Shown here in pieces: positions 1 to 6,381 of a DNA stretch of 7,370 bases. Position 1 is the first letter of the stretch; the number at the start of each line of letters is the position of its first letter. The translations under genes and the position numbers were made by a program. The notes under the pieces were generated by a model that saw only the letters and a list, made by a program, of their open reading frames with translations, ran no database searches and was not told the origin of the DNA. This stretch comes from Cyanobium sp. (GTDB lineage Bacteria > Cyanobacteriota > Cyanobacteriia > PCC-6307 > Cyanobiaceae), in the NCBI GenBank assembly GCA_014191535.1, contig BJHC01000067.1, forward strand, positions 1 through 7,370, given 5' to 3'.

Positions 1-455
1 GGCGGAACAGGCTGCTCCATCGCCATGGGCTGCTCCAGCGCCTGGGGCTGTTCCATCGCCAGGGGCTCCGGCTCCTGCTCAGGCGCTGGCTCAGGTGCTG
101 ACTCAGGCTCGGGTTCCGGTGCGGGCTCCGGCAGCACGGCCACGGCGGGGGGCGCCGGTTCCGTGGCCGCGGGCCGCAGCCGCGGCAGCCACACCCCCAG
201 GGCGATCAGGGCCGCCAGGGCCAGGGCCAGCAGCAGCGGCCAGAACAGCGGCGCCAGGTCGTTGGGCCACCAGCGGGGGCGCCAGAGGCCGCCCTCGCCA
301 TTGCGCCGCACCGATTCCCGCAGCCGCAGGCCCGTGTCCGCCACCACGGCGCGCAGGTCTTCCGCCAGCAGCCCCCAGGGGTTGCGGTAGGGGGCGGGCA
401 GGTTGGAGCGATCCGGGTCGGGCCGGTCGGGGGAACGGGGAGCGGAGCGGATCAG
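1..455 (-). CDS. Single-pass membrane protein with Pro/Glu-rich tail, hypothetical, 3' end outside window
   Basis: I do not recognise this gene. The reading frame directly follows glgA on the same strand and stays open to the left edge. It encodes a polar N-terminal part (with a [19 protein letters not shown] segment), a Trp/Arg patch (WRPRWWPN), and one strong hydrophobic segment of about 24 residues (bases 186-257, Leu/Ala-rich). This is followed by a Pro/Glu/Ala-rich stretch (bases 63-131) and three copies of a hexapeptide A(M/L)EQPx (bases 6-59). The layout suggests a membrane-anchored protein with an extended linker on one side. The start is unsettled: the upstream in-frame stop is at 519-521, and no ATG, GTG or TTG occurs before GTG at 345-347. 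That GTG would delete the PAPYRNPWG part. The CTG at 453-455, overlapping the glgA stop, is given here as a provisional boundary. The Pro/Glu composition and single membrane span are seen directly; any role is unknown. Confidence 0.6.
   Translation of the reverse strand, partial: MIRSAPRSPDRPDPDRSNLPAPYRNPWGLLAEDLRAVVADTGLRLRESVRRNGEGGLWRPRWWPNDLAPLFWPLLLALALAALIALGVWLPRLRPAATEPAPPAVAVLPEPAPEPEPESAPEPAPEQEPEPLAMEQPQALEQPMAMEQPVP
6..59 (-). repeat. Three tandem 18-base units encoding hexapeptide A(M/L)EQPx
   Basis: Read on the minus strand, bases 59-42, 41-24 and 23-6 encode [12 protein letters not shown] and AMEQPV. The units are in frame and imperfect at the DNA level, so selection or recent duplication could both explain them. 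The array begins right after a Pro/Glu-rich stretch and may continue past the left edge of the window, so the true copy number is unknown. Confidence 0.7.
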
Positions 456-1969
456 TTGCTGTTGCGACGCCGCAACAAGGAAAGCGGATTGCGGAAGCCG
501 CTGCCCGTCTCCTGACCCTCATACCCCTGGAAGTTGGGGTCGGCGGACTGGCCGCGGGAGAACTGCTCCACGGCGGCGGCATCGGGGGAGGGCTCCTTCA
601 CGCCGCGCACCTCCTTGTACATGCGGTCGTACTCGAGGGCAGAGCGGCCCCAGCTGTAGTCGGCCTGCATGGCGCGGCGCTGCAGCTCGCGCCAGCTGTC
701 GCCATGGCGGTACGCCTCCCAGGAGCGCACGATCGAGGTGTAGAAGTCGAGCGGGTCGTAGCGGTCGAAGCAGAAGCCGGTGCCGCTGTGGTTGTTGGGG
801 TCGTGGGGAGGCACGGTGTCCACCAGGCCGCCGACACGGCGCACCACCGGCACACTGCCGTAGCGCATGGCCAGCAGCTGGCTGATGCCACAGGGCTCAA
901 AGCGGCTGGGCATCAGGAAGGCATCGCTGCCGGCATAGATGAGCCGGGAGAGGGCGTCGTCGTAGGTGAGGAACACCGCGAAGCGGCCGGGATGGCGGGC
1001 GGCCATCTGCCACAGGCCGGATTCCAGGTGACGATCCCCCGTGCCCAGCACCACGAACTGCGTGTCGGAATAGGCGAGCACGCGGTCGGCCACCTGCAGC
1101 AGCAGGTCCACACCCTTCTGATCCACCAGGCGGCTCACCAAACCCATCAGGTAGGTGTTGGGGTTCACCGCCAGGCCCATGCGCTCCTGCAGCACGCGCT
1201 TGCACTCGGCCTTGCCGGCCATGTCCTTCACGCTGTAGTTGGCCGGCAGGGTGGCGTCGGTGGCCGGGTTCCAGTCGGCCTGGTCGATGCCGTTGAGGAT
1301 GCCCCGCAGCTTGCCGCTGATGTAGTTGAGCAGGCCCTCCAGTTGCTCGCCGTACTCGGAGGTGCGGATCTCCTGGGCGTAGGTGGGCGACACGGCGTTG
1401 ACCCGGTCGGCATAGAGCAGCGCCGCCGCCATGGTGTGGTCGCCCTGCATGTACCAGGGGCACCAGGTCATGCGGTCGAGCTTCCAGCGCCAGGGCCCCT
1501 GGTACTTGAGGTTGTGGATGGTGAACACCGTGCTGATGTCCGGGTCCTGATGCATCCACACCGGGATCATGCCGGTGTGCCAGTCGTGGCAGTGCAGGAT
1601 CTCGGGCTTCCAGTGGTTCCAGGCGAACTCGGCGGCGGCGCTGGCGAAGAAGGTGAAGCGCCAGTCCTCGTCCTCACCGCCGTAGATGCGCTCGGGATCG
1701 AACACCGGGTGGCCCACCAGGTAGAGGGGCAAGCCATTGCTCGGGTGGCGCGTTTCGAACACCGCGAAGTCGGTGCCCATGGTGTGGCCGCGCCAGATCG
1801 GATCCGACGGGATCTGCAGCTGGCTCCAGAGGCGGCCGTAGCCCGGCATGATCAGCCGCACGTCGTGGCCGAGGGCCTTCAGGGCCGGGGGCAGGGAGCC
1901 CACCACGTCGCCCATGCCGCCCACCTTGACCATGGGGGCGCATTCGGCTGCGGCAAACAGCACCCGCAT
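452..1969 (-). CDS. glgA: Glycogen (ADP-glucose) synthase
   Basis: This is a GT5-family glucosyltransferase that transfers glucose from ADP-glucose to the growing alpha-1,4-glucan in the cytoplasm, the chain-elongating step of glycogen storage. The 505-residue product starts [18 protein letters not shown], with the ADP-glucose-binding KVGG motif at residues 15-18 followed by [10 protein letters not shown]. The conserved HCHDWHTG lies at 126-133. In the C-terminal Rossmann domain are SRLVDQKG (279-286) and [10 protein letters not shown] (355-364) with the conserved Glu358, followed by VGGLVDTV (379-386). The ATG at 1969 is the natural start because the KVGG motif follows at the usual distance. 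After about residue 457 there is a roughly 49-residue polar tail (ending LLRRRNSN) that I do not associate with the catalytic fold. The gene lies 54 bases after the L,D-transpeptidase on the same strand, and a TAGAGT box in that gap could give it its own promoter. Confidence 0.97.
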   Translation of the reverse strand: MRVLFAAAECAPMVKVGGMGDVVGSLPPALKALGHDVRLIMPGYGRLWSQLQIPSDPIWRGHTMGTDFAVFETRHPSNGLPLYLVGHPVFDPERIYGGEDEDWRFTFFASAAAEFAWNHWKPEILHCHDWHTGMIPVWMHQDPDISTVFTIHNLKYQGPWRWKLDRMTWCPWYMQGDHTMAAALLYADRVNAVSPTYAQEIRTSEYGEQLEGLLNYISGKLRGILNGIDQADWNPATDATLPANYSVKDMAGKAECKRVLQERMGLAVNPNTYLMGLVSRLVDQKGVDLLLQVADRVLAYSDTQFVVLGTGDRHLESGLWQMAARHPGRFAVFLTYDDALSRLIYAGSDAFLMPSRFEPCGISQLLAMRYGSVPVVRRVGGLVDTVPPHDPNNHSGTGFCFDRYDPLDFYTSIVRSWEAYRHGDSWRELQRRAMQADYSWGRSALEYDRMYKEVRGVKEPSPDAAAVEQFSRGQSADPNFQGYEGQETGSGFRNPLSLLRRRNSN

Positions 1970-1994
1970 GGGAGTCCGGCGAAAAGTGGGCGCA

Positions 1995-2000
1995 ACTCTA
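1995..2000 (-). promoter_or_regulatory. Possible -10 box for glgA
   Basis: On the minus strand the 54-base gap upstream of glgA contains TAGAGT (bases 2000-1995), fitting the TANNNT form of many cyanobacterial -10 boxes. A transcript would begin near 1988, giving a leader of about 19 bases. I see no good -35 hexamer 17-18 bases upstream, so this is weak. Confidence 0.25.
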
Positions 2001-2023
2001 CGGGCGTTCTCCGAAGAGCTCCG

Positions 2024-2650
2024 TCAGGGCAGAACAGTCACCGGCGTGCCCACCTCCACCAGATCGAACACCTCCTGCACGCTCTCCTCATAGAGACGCA
2101 CGCATCCATGGGACACGGCGCGGCCCACGGTCCAGCGGTGCGGGGTGCCGTGGAAGCCGGCCACGGTGCAGCCATCCACGCTCAGGTAGCGCTCGCCATC
2201 CCAGGCGTTGGTGCGCGGCTCGCAGTTGCGGTGGAAGCCGATCCAGCGGGAGCCCAGCGGATTGGTGCGGCCCGGGGGAACGGTGCGGCCGTCACCGGGG
2301 TGCTCCCAGTGGGGGTTGGCCACCTTCTCCAGCACCTGATGGCGGCCGGCCGGGGTCTCCCAGCCCTCGGTGCCCACCGCCGCCGGGTAGCGGCGCAGCA
2401 GGCGGCCGTCGCGCAGCACCATCAGCTGCCGCAGGCTGCGGTCGAGCACCAGCTGCAGCCCCTCGCTGTTCATCAGGTCGGAGGGGATACGGCTGAGGGC
2501 CACCGCATCGCTGATCTCCGGTGCCGGCGGCGGAATCGGGTCCGGCTGGCGGGCGTGGGCAGGGGAAGCGGATGCGGCGATCCCGGCCAAGGCCAGCGCC
2601 GCCAGGGCGGCGCCCACCCCGGGGCGATGCGACAGACGGGAAGGTGTCAC
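2024..2650 (-). CDS. Secreted L,D-transpeptidase (YkuD domain)
   Basis: L,D-transpeptidases form 3-3 peptidoglycan cross-links, or attach proteins to peptidoglycan, through an acyl-enzyme on a cysteine. The 208-residue product begins at a GTG and has a Sec-type signal peptide: arginines early, then an Ala/Leu-rich core at about 11-27 and a likely cleavage site after AHA (31-33). A Pro-rich linker follows (37-44). The YkuD domain occupies about 65-208, starting LQLVLDRSLRQLMVLRDGR. It carries HGTP (167-170) and SHGCVRLYE (180-188), with catalytic Cys183, His181 and Arg185, so it should be active. No ATG is available in frame nearby, and the GTG places the signal peptide correctly. It sits between menB and glgA, whose pathways are unrelated to cell-wall synthesis. 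The substrate and any special role cannot be read from the sequence. A gene symbol is not assigned because there are several paralogous subfamilies. Confidence 0.93.
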   Translation of the reverse strand: MTPSRLSHRPGVGAALAALALAGIAASASPAHARQPDPIPPPAPEISDAVALSRIPSDLMNSEGLQLVLDRSLRQLMVLRDGRLLRRYPAAVGTEGWETPAGRHQVLEKVANPHWEHPGDGRTVPPGRTNPLGSRWIGFHRNCEPRTNAWDGERYLSVDGCTVAGFHGTPHRWTVGRAVSHGCVRLYEESVQEVFDLVEVGTPVTVLP

Positions 2651-2710
2651 AGCGAGGCTTGCACTCTGTCCAACTGCTAGCCAGCCCTGACCAGGCGGGC
2701 CACACAGCCC

Positions 2711-3562
2711 TCAGGGCAGCCAGGGGGAATCGGAAAAGTCGGGAGCGCGCTTCTCCAGGAAGGCGTTGCGACCCTCCTGGCCCTCCTCGGTTCGGTAGAA
2801 GAGATGGGTGGCCTGCCCCGCCAGCTCCTGGATGCCGGCGAGGCCATCGGTTTCAGCGTTGAAGGCCGCCTTGAGGCAGCGGATGGCGGTGGGGCTGTGG
2901 CGCAGCACCTCGCGGGCCCAGCGCACCCCTTCCGCCTCCAGCTCCGCCAGGGGCACCACCGCATTCACCAGCCCCATGGCCAGGGCCTGCTGGGCGTCGT
3001 ACTGGCGGCAGAGGAACCAGATCTCGCGGGCCTTGCGCTGGCCCACCAGCCGGGCCAGATAACCAGCGCCGAAACCGCCGTCGAAGCTGCCCACCCGCGG
3101 GCCGGTCTGGCCGAACACGGCGTTGTCCGCCGCCAGGCTGAGGTCGCAGAGCAGGTGCAGCACCTGGCCGCCGCCGATGGCGTAGCCCGCCACCAGGGCG
3201 ATCACCACCTTGGGCAGGCTGCGGATCAGCCGTTGCAGGTCGAGCACGTTGAGGCGGGGCAGGCCGTCGTCGCCCACGTAGCCGCCGTCGCCGCGCACGC
3301 TCTGGTCGCCGCCGGCGCAGAAGGCGTAGCCGCCGTCGGGGGCGGGCCCGGCGCCGGTGAACAGCACCACGCCGATGCGCGGGTTGTCGCGCACCCGCGA
3401 GAAGGCGTCGTAGAGCTCCGTCACCGTCTGGGGCCGGAAGGCGTTGCGCTTCTCGGGGCGGTTGATGGTGATGCGGGCGATACCCACATCGCTGAGGTCG
3501 AACAGGATGTCGCGGTAGGCGCCCTGGGGCTGCCAGGTCAGCGCCGCGGTGTCAGTCGCCAT
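2711..3562 (-). CDS. menB: 1,4-dihydroxy-2-naphthoyl-CoA synthase
   Basis: MenB is a crotonase-fold enzyme that cyclises o-succinylbenzoyl-CoA to 1,4-dihydroxy-2-naphthoyl-CoA, on the route to phylloquinone or menaquinone. The 283-residue product contains [14 protein letters not shown] (31-44), the oxyanion-hole region AFCAGGDQ (80-87), AGYAIGGGQ (125-133) and [14 protein letters not shown] (150-163). The expected catalytic Ser159 and Asp161 lie in GSFDGG. The C-terminal [19 protein letters not shown] matches the family closely. Gly154 (in QTG) is the residue typical of the bicarbonate-dependent type of MenB, whereas the other type has Asp there. The frame is open for 88 codons further upstream, but that part only overlaps menD in another frame. 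The ATG at 3562, 11 bases inside the menD end, gives the normal family length. The overlap suggests translational coupling with menD. Confidence 0.97.
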   Translation of the reverse strand: MATDTAALTWQPQGAYRDILFDLSDVGIARITINRPEKRNAFRPQTVTELYDAFSRVRDNPRIGVVLFTGAGPAPDGGYAFCAGGDQSVRGDGGYVGDDGLPRLNVLDLQRLIRSLPKVVIALVAGYAIGGGQVLHLLCDLSLAADNAVFGQTGPRVGSFDGGFGAGYLARLVGQRKAREIWFLCRQYDAQQALAMGLVNAVVPLAELEAEGVRWAREVLRHSPTAIRCLKAAFNAETDGLAGIQELAGQATHLFYRTEEGQEGRNAFLEKRAPDFSDSPWLP

Positions 3563-5351
3563 GGGGGCCGCCGTGCAACGCCGCCATTCTGCGGCGCAGG
3601 TCCTGGCGCAGTCGGGCATCGGCCTGGCGGTCGGTGCGGAGCTCCAGCAGGGCCAGGGGCTGGGGCAGGGCCCAGCGGAGCCCCTCGGACAACGCCTCCA
3701 GATCCGCCAGGCGCCGGGCGGGCACCCCGTGGGCCTGGGCCAGGGCCAGCTGATCCACCGCCTGGGGCATGGCGAACAGGCGCTCGAAATCCAGGGGCCC
3801 GTCGGCGCGGATCGGCAACTGCTCAAAGATGCCGCCGCCGCCGTTGTCGATCAGCACCACGGTGAGGCGCACGCCGCGATCCACCAGCTGCTGCCGCCAC
3901 AGCCAGCCATTGGAATCGTGCAGCAGGGCCAGATCGCCCGTGACCAGCACCAGGGCGCCGCAGCCGAAGGCCAGGCCAGCCGCCAGAGAGAGCGTGCCGT
4001 CGATGCCGCTGGCGCCGCGGAAGCTGAGCAGGGGGCGCTGGGGGGCCTCAGGGGCGGCGAAGGTTTCCCAGTCGCGCACGGGGCTGCTGCTGGCCAGCAT
4101 CACCGGCAGCCCCGGCGGCAACAGGCGGCTCAGGGCCCGGGCGATGGCGGGCTCGCTGGTGCCACCGGCCAGGGCTGGATCCAGCTGGGCCTGGGCGGCG
4201 GCATCGGCCCGGTGCCAGGGCTGGGCCCAGGCGAGGCTGGCGGCGGACGGCTGATCGGGCAGGGGCGGCTGGGCCTGCAGCCAGCCCACCAGCCCAAGGG
4301 GGCAGCGTTGGCTGACGCTGGCGCCGGCATCAAGGTTGCGCGGGTCGGCTTCGCTGATCAACAGCTGGGGGCCGGGGCAGGTGGCGATCCACTGCTGCAG
4401 GCGGCGGCTGGCGGGCATGGGCCCCAGCCGCAACAGCTGGGGGGCCGCGGGCAGGCCATGCCCCTCGGCGAGCAGCAGGTCGTAGCCGTGCACCAGCTGC
4501 AGCCCCGGCCAGCCCCGCAGGCCGGAGAGGCCATCGGCCAGCACGGGCCAGCCGGTGGCGGCCTGCCAGCGCCGCAGGGCCTCGGCGAAGGCGGGCAGAT
4601 CCGCCAGGGTGCCGCGCCAGGGGCCCACCACCACCGCCCCCGGGCGGCCGGGGTCGAGGGGGCTGGGCTCGGCAGACGGTGCAGCAACAGCAGCCGCAGG
4701 CGGGGCCAACGGCGCCGCTGGCCGCTGAGCCTGCAGGGCCTGGGCCAGCTGTTCCAGGTCGTCCAGCGACCCATGCAACGGCTCCTCCAGGGGGAGATTG
4801 AGGTGCACGGGCCCGGGGGGGCTGCCATGGCTGGCGCCCCAGGCCCTGGCAGCCAGAGCCTCCAGGGCGGCGGGCTCCATGGCCGCCAGGCCCAGGGGGT
4901 CGCCGCTGAGGCAGCGGCGGGCGCTGGGCTCCAGGAAGCGCTCCTGGTTCACGGTCTGGTTGGCGCCGCAGCCCTTGAGCCGCTGAGGACGATCCGCCGT
5001 GAGCAGCAGCAGCGGGATGGCCCCGTGGTCGGCCTCCACCGCCGCCGGCAGCAGGTTGGCCACGGCGGTGCCGGAGGTGGTCACCACGGCAGCGGCCAGC
5101 CCATCGGCGCGGCCCAGCCCCAGGGCCAGGAAGGCGGCGGAGCGCTCATCCACCGCTGTGTGGAGATCCAGGCCAACGCCATCCGGTGCACGGCGCTCGA
5201 GCAGGCCAGCGGCCACCGCCAGGGGGCCGGAGCGGCTGCCGGGGCAAAGCACCAACCGCCGCAGCCCGCGGCGCTGCAGGGCCTGCAGCAGCGCCACCGC
5301 CGCCCGCAGGTTGTCCGCAGCGCTGCAGGGATGGGCGGGGGGAAGGGTCAC
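3552..5351 (-). CDS. menD: 2-succinyl-5-enolpyruvyl-6-hydroxy-3-cyclohexene-1-carboxylate synthase
   Basis: MenD is a thiamine-diphosphate enzyme that adds 2-oxoglutarate (with loss of CO2) to isochorismate, the first committed step of naphthoquinone synthesis. The 599-residue product has the N-terminal [11 protein letters not shown] (35-45) and [11 protein letters not shown] (64-74) with the conserved cofactor-activating Glu69. It also has [12 protein letters not shown] (92-103), LLTADRP (116-122) and NQTVNQERF (131-139). The diphosphate/Mg-binding motif starts at [10 protein letters not shown] (472-481) and ends at [13 protein letters not shown] (from 501). It starts at GTG 5351. An in-frame stop lies 30 bases upstream (5382-5384) with no other start between, so this start is well fixed. 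A Pro/Ala-rich linker lies near the middle (around bases 4650-4720). It begins the minus-strand run and overlaps menB by 11 bases. At 599 residues it is a little longer than the E. coli enzyme. Confidence 0.97.
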   Translation of the reverse strand: MTLPPAHPCSAADNLRAAVALLQALQRRGLRRLVLCPGSRSGPLAVAAGLLERRAPDGVGLDLHTAVDERSAAFLALGLGRADGLAAAVVTTSGTAVANLLPAAVEADHGAIPLLLLTADRPQRLKGCGANQTVNQERFLEPSARRCLSGDPLGLAAMEPAALEALAARAWGASHGSPPGPVHLNLPLEEPLHGSLDDLEQLAQALQAQRPAAPLAPPAAAVAAPSAEPSPLDPGRPGAVVVGPWRGTLADLPAFAEALRRWQAATGWPVLADGLSGLRGWPGLQLVHGYDLLLAEGHGLPAAPQLLRLGPMPASRRLQQWIATCPGPQLLISEADPRNLDAGASVSQRCPLGLVGWLQAQPPLPDQPSAASLAWAQPWHRADAAAQAQLDPALAGGTSEPAIARALSRLLPPGLPVMLASSSPVRDWETFAAPEAPQRPLLSFRGASGIDGTLSLAAGLAFGCGALVLVTGDLALLHDSNGWLWRQQLVDRGVRLTVVLIDNGGGGIFEQLPIRADGPLDFERLFAMPQAVDQLALAQAHGVPARRLADLEALSEGLRWALPQPLALLELRTDRQADARLRQDLRRRMAALHGGPHGD

Positions 5352-5403
5352 CCGGCGGTGCGGTTGATCAGGATGTGGCGATCATGCTGAATGGTCCGCC
5401 GCC
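5352..5403. promoter_or_regulatory. Divergent menD/lepB intergenic region, candidate promoters
   Basis: Only 52 bases separate the menD GTG from the lepB ATG, so any promoters for the two genes must overlap each other or their coding starts. On the minus strand CATGAT (5386-5381) matches four of six -10 consensus bases and would give menD a leader of about 23 bases. The plus-strand CATGCT (5383-5388) is poorer. A short inverted repeat TGATC (5365-5369) / GATCA (5380-5384) with a 10-base spacer is present and could be an operator or chance. No clear -35 box was found on either strand. Confidence 0.3.
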
Positions 5404-5973
5404 ATGGGGGAACGCCTCAAGCCCTGGCGCTCACTGCTGCTGTGGCTGGCGCTGGCGCTGCTGCTGCGCTGGGCGGTGCTGGAGCCGCGCTGGATCCCCT
5501 CGGGTTCGATGCTGCCCACCCTGCAGCTGCAGGACCGGATCCTGGTGGAGAAGCTGCGGCCCAGGCTGCGGCAGACCCTGCCCCTGAACAGCATCGTGGT
5601 GTTCAAGGCTCCACCGGTGCTGGTGGAGGCCGGCTACGACCCGAAGGCGGCCCTGATCAAACGGGTGGTGGGGGAGCCCGGCGATCAGGTGGAGGTGCGC
5701 GATGGCCAGCTCTGGCGCAACGGCGTGGCGGTGGTGGAGCCGTGGCTGGGGGAGGCCATGGACTACCGCTTCGGGCCTGTGACGGTGCCGGCGGAGCACC
5801 TGATGGTGCTGGGGGACAACCGCAACGCCAGCTTCGATTCGCACCTGTGGGGCCCGCTGCCACGGCGGGCGGTGATCGGCACGGCGGTGCTGCGCTACTG
5901 GCCGCTCAACCGCCTGGGCCCGATTCGGTTCTCCACCCCCACAGGCCTCGATGGGGCCGAACAGCTGGGGTAG
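5404..5973 (+). CDS. lepB: Signal peptidase I
   Basis: This is a type I leader peptidase, a membrane-anchored Ser/Lys protease that removes signal peptides from exported proteins on the outer face of the plasma membrane or in the thylakoid lumen. The 189-residue product has one N-terminal hydrophobic segment (about 10-27). It is followed by PSGSMLPTL (32-40) with nucleophile Ser35, and KRVVGEPGD (86-94) with general base Lys86. The third box is GDNRNASFDSHLWGPLP (137-153). All catalytic boxes are intact, and the length suits the short cyanobacterial form. The ATG at 5404 puts the hydrophobic segment about 10 residues in. An earlier ATG at 5391 belongs to a different frame and is not used. It is divergent from menD and is followed after 29 bases by the DUF760 gene. 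The neighbouring L,D-transpeptidase precursor is a plausible client, but only as an inference. Confidence 0.97.
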   Translation: MGERLKPWRSLLLWLALALLLRWAVLEPRWIPSGSMLPTLQLQDRILVEKLRPRLRQTLPLNSIVVFKAPPVLVEAGYDPKAALIKRVVGEPGDQVEVRDGQLWRNGVAVVEPWLGEAMDYRFGPVTVPAEHLMVLGDNRNASFDSHLWGPLPRRAVIGTAVLRYWPLNRLGPIRFSTPTGLDGAEQLG

Positions 5974-5976
5974 GGT
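5971..5976 (+). promoter_or_regulatory. Possible -10 box for the DUF760 gene
   Basis: TAGGGT overlaps the lepB stop codon and follows a G-rich run (TGGGG). It fits the cyanobacterial TANNNT form, and a transcript starting near 5983 would have about a 20-base leader before the ATG at 6003. The hexamer 17 bases upstream (5948-5953, TCGATG) is a poor -35 match. Read-through from lepB is an equally good explanation of expression. Confidence 0.3.
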
Positions 5977-6002
5977 GCCTCCGTTACGCAGCGCACAACG
6001 GG

Positions 6003-6350
6003 ATGTTCAACCCGGAGTTCCTGACGAGCGACAGCGAGGCGATCAGCAGCAATTCGCTGATTCAGTACCTCCAGGATCAGTCGCCGGATGTGCTGCAACG
6101 GGTGGCCCGCTCCGCCAGCGGCGACATCCAGGACATCATTCGCCACAACGTGCAGGGGCTGCTGGGCATGCTGCCCGGCGAACACTTCGACGTGAAGATC
6201 ACCGCCAGCCGCGATCATCTGGCGGGCCTGCTGGCCTCCGCGATGATGACGGGCTACTTCCTGCGCCAGATGGAACAGCGCATGGAGCTGGAGGCGAATC
6301 TGTTCGCCAGCGGCGACGCCGAGGTGGATCCCGGCGAGCTGAAGCTCTGA
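6003..6350 (+). CDS. DUF760 family protein
   Basis: This small 115-residue soluble protein belongs to the DUF760 family, known from cyanobacteria and plastid-targeted plant proteins; its biochemical role is not established. The family signature is intact: SLIQYLQDQSPDVLQRVARS (18-37), IIRHNVQGLLGMLPGEHFDV (45-64), ITASRDHLAGLLASAMMTGY (66-85) and FLRQMEQRMELE (87-98). Nothing resembles a signal peptide or metal site; the segment around LLASAMMTGYFL is moderately hydrophobic but helical rather than a clear membrane span. The frame is open further upstream to 5391, but that part overlaps lepB in another frame. The ATG at 6003 lies directly before MFNPEFLTSDSE, a natural start for this family. 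It follows lepB by 29 bases and may be co-transcribed with it. Its stop is 16 bases from that of the convergent DUF4336 gene. Confidence 0.9.
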   Translation: MFNPEFLTSDSEAISSNSLIQYLQDQSPDVLQRVARSASGDIQDIIRHNVQGLLGMLPGEHFDVKITASRDHLAGLLASAMMTGYFLRQMEQRMELEANLFASGDAEVDPGELKL

Positions 6351-6359
6351 GGTTGGCCC

Positions 6360-6381
6360 CAGCCCCTCAACCGAGGGGCTG
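6360..6381. terminator. Hairpin at convergent gene ends, likely bidirectional terminator
   Basis: Bases 6360-6368 (CAGCCCCTC) and 6373-6381 (GAGGGGCTG) pair perfectly over 9 bp around a 4-base loop (AACC). The left arm begins just after the DUF760 stop; the rest overlaps the last codons and stop of the minus-strand DUF4336 gene. No T-rich tract follows on either strand, as is common for cyanobacterial terminators. A competing short pairing, GGTTG (6351-6355) with CAACC (6368-6372), is also possible. Confidence 0.55.

Noticed and set aside
95..2680. An 861-codon open frame on the plus strand
   Set aside because: It lies antisense to glgA and the L,D-transpeptidase, which have intact motifs. 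Its protein is low-complexity (His/Ala/Gly/Val-rich) with no recognisable domain. Long antisense frames are expected at this GC content.
2651..2710. Promoter or terminator in the gap between menB and the L,D-transpeptidase
   Set aside because: Only a 4-bp stem (GCCC/GGGC around the menB stop) and no credible -10/-35 pair were seen, which is too weak to call.
3563..3826. An 88-codon upstream extension of the menB frame
   Set aside because: It overlaps menD in another frame, its residues do not resemble the family, and MenB of normal length starts at 3562.
3549..5390. A 613-codon open frame on the plus strand
   Set aside because: It is antisense to menD over its full length. The translation is Gln/Gly/Ala-rich without motifs, and it is explained by high GC and codon bias of the real gene.
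5391..6002. An upstream extension of the DUF760 frame from an ATG at 5391
   Set aside because: It covers lepB in another frame and is Gly/Ala-rich without motifs. DUF760 similarity begins after the ATG at 6003.
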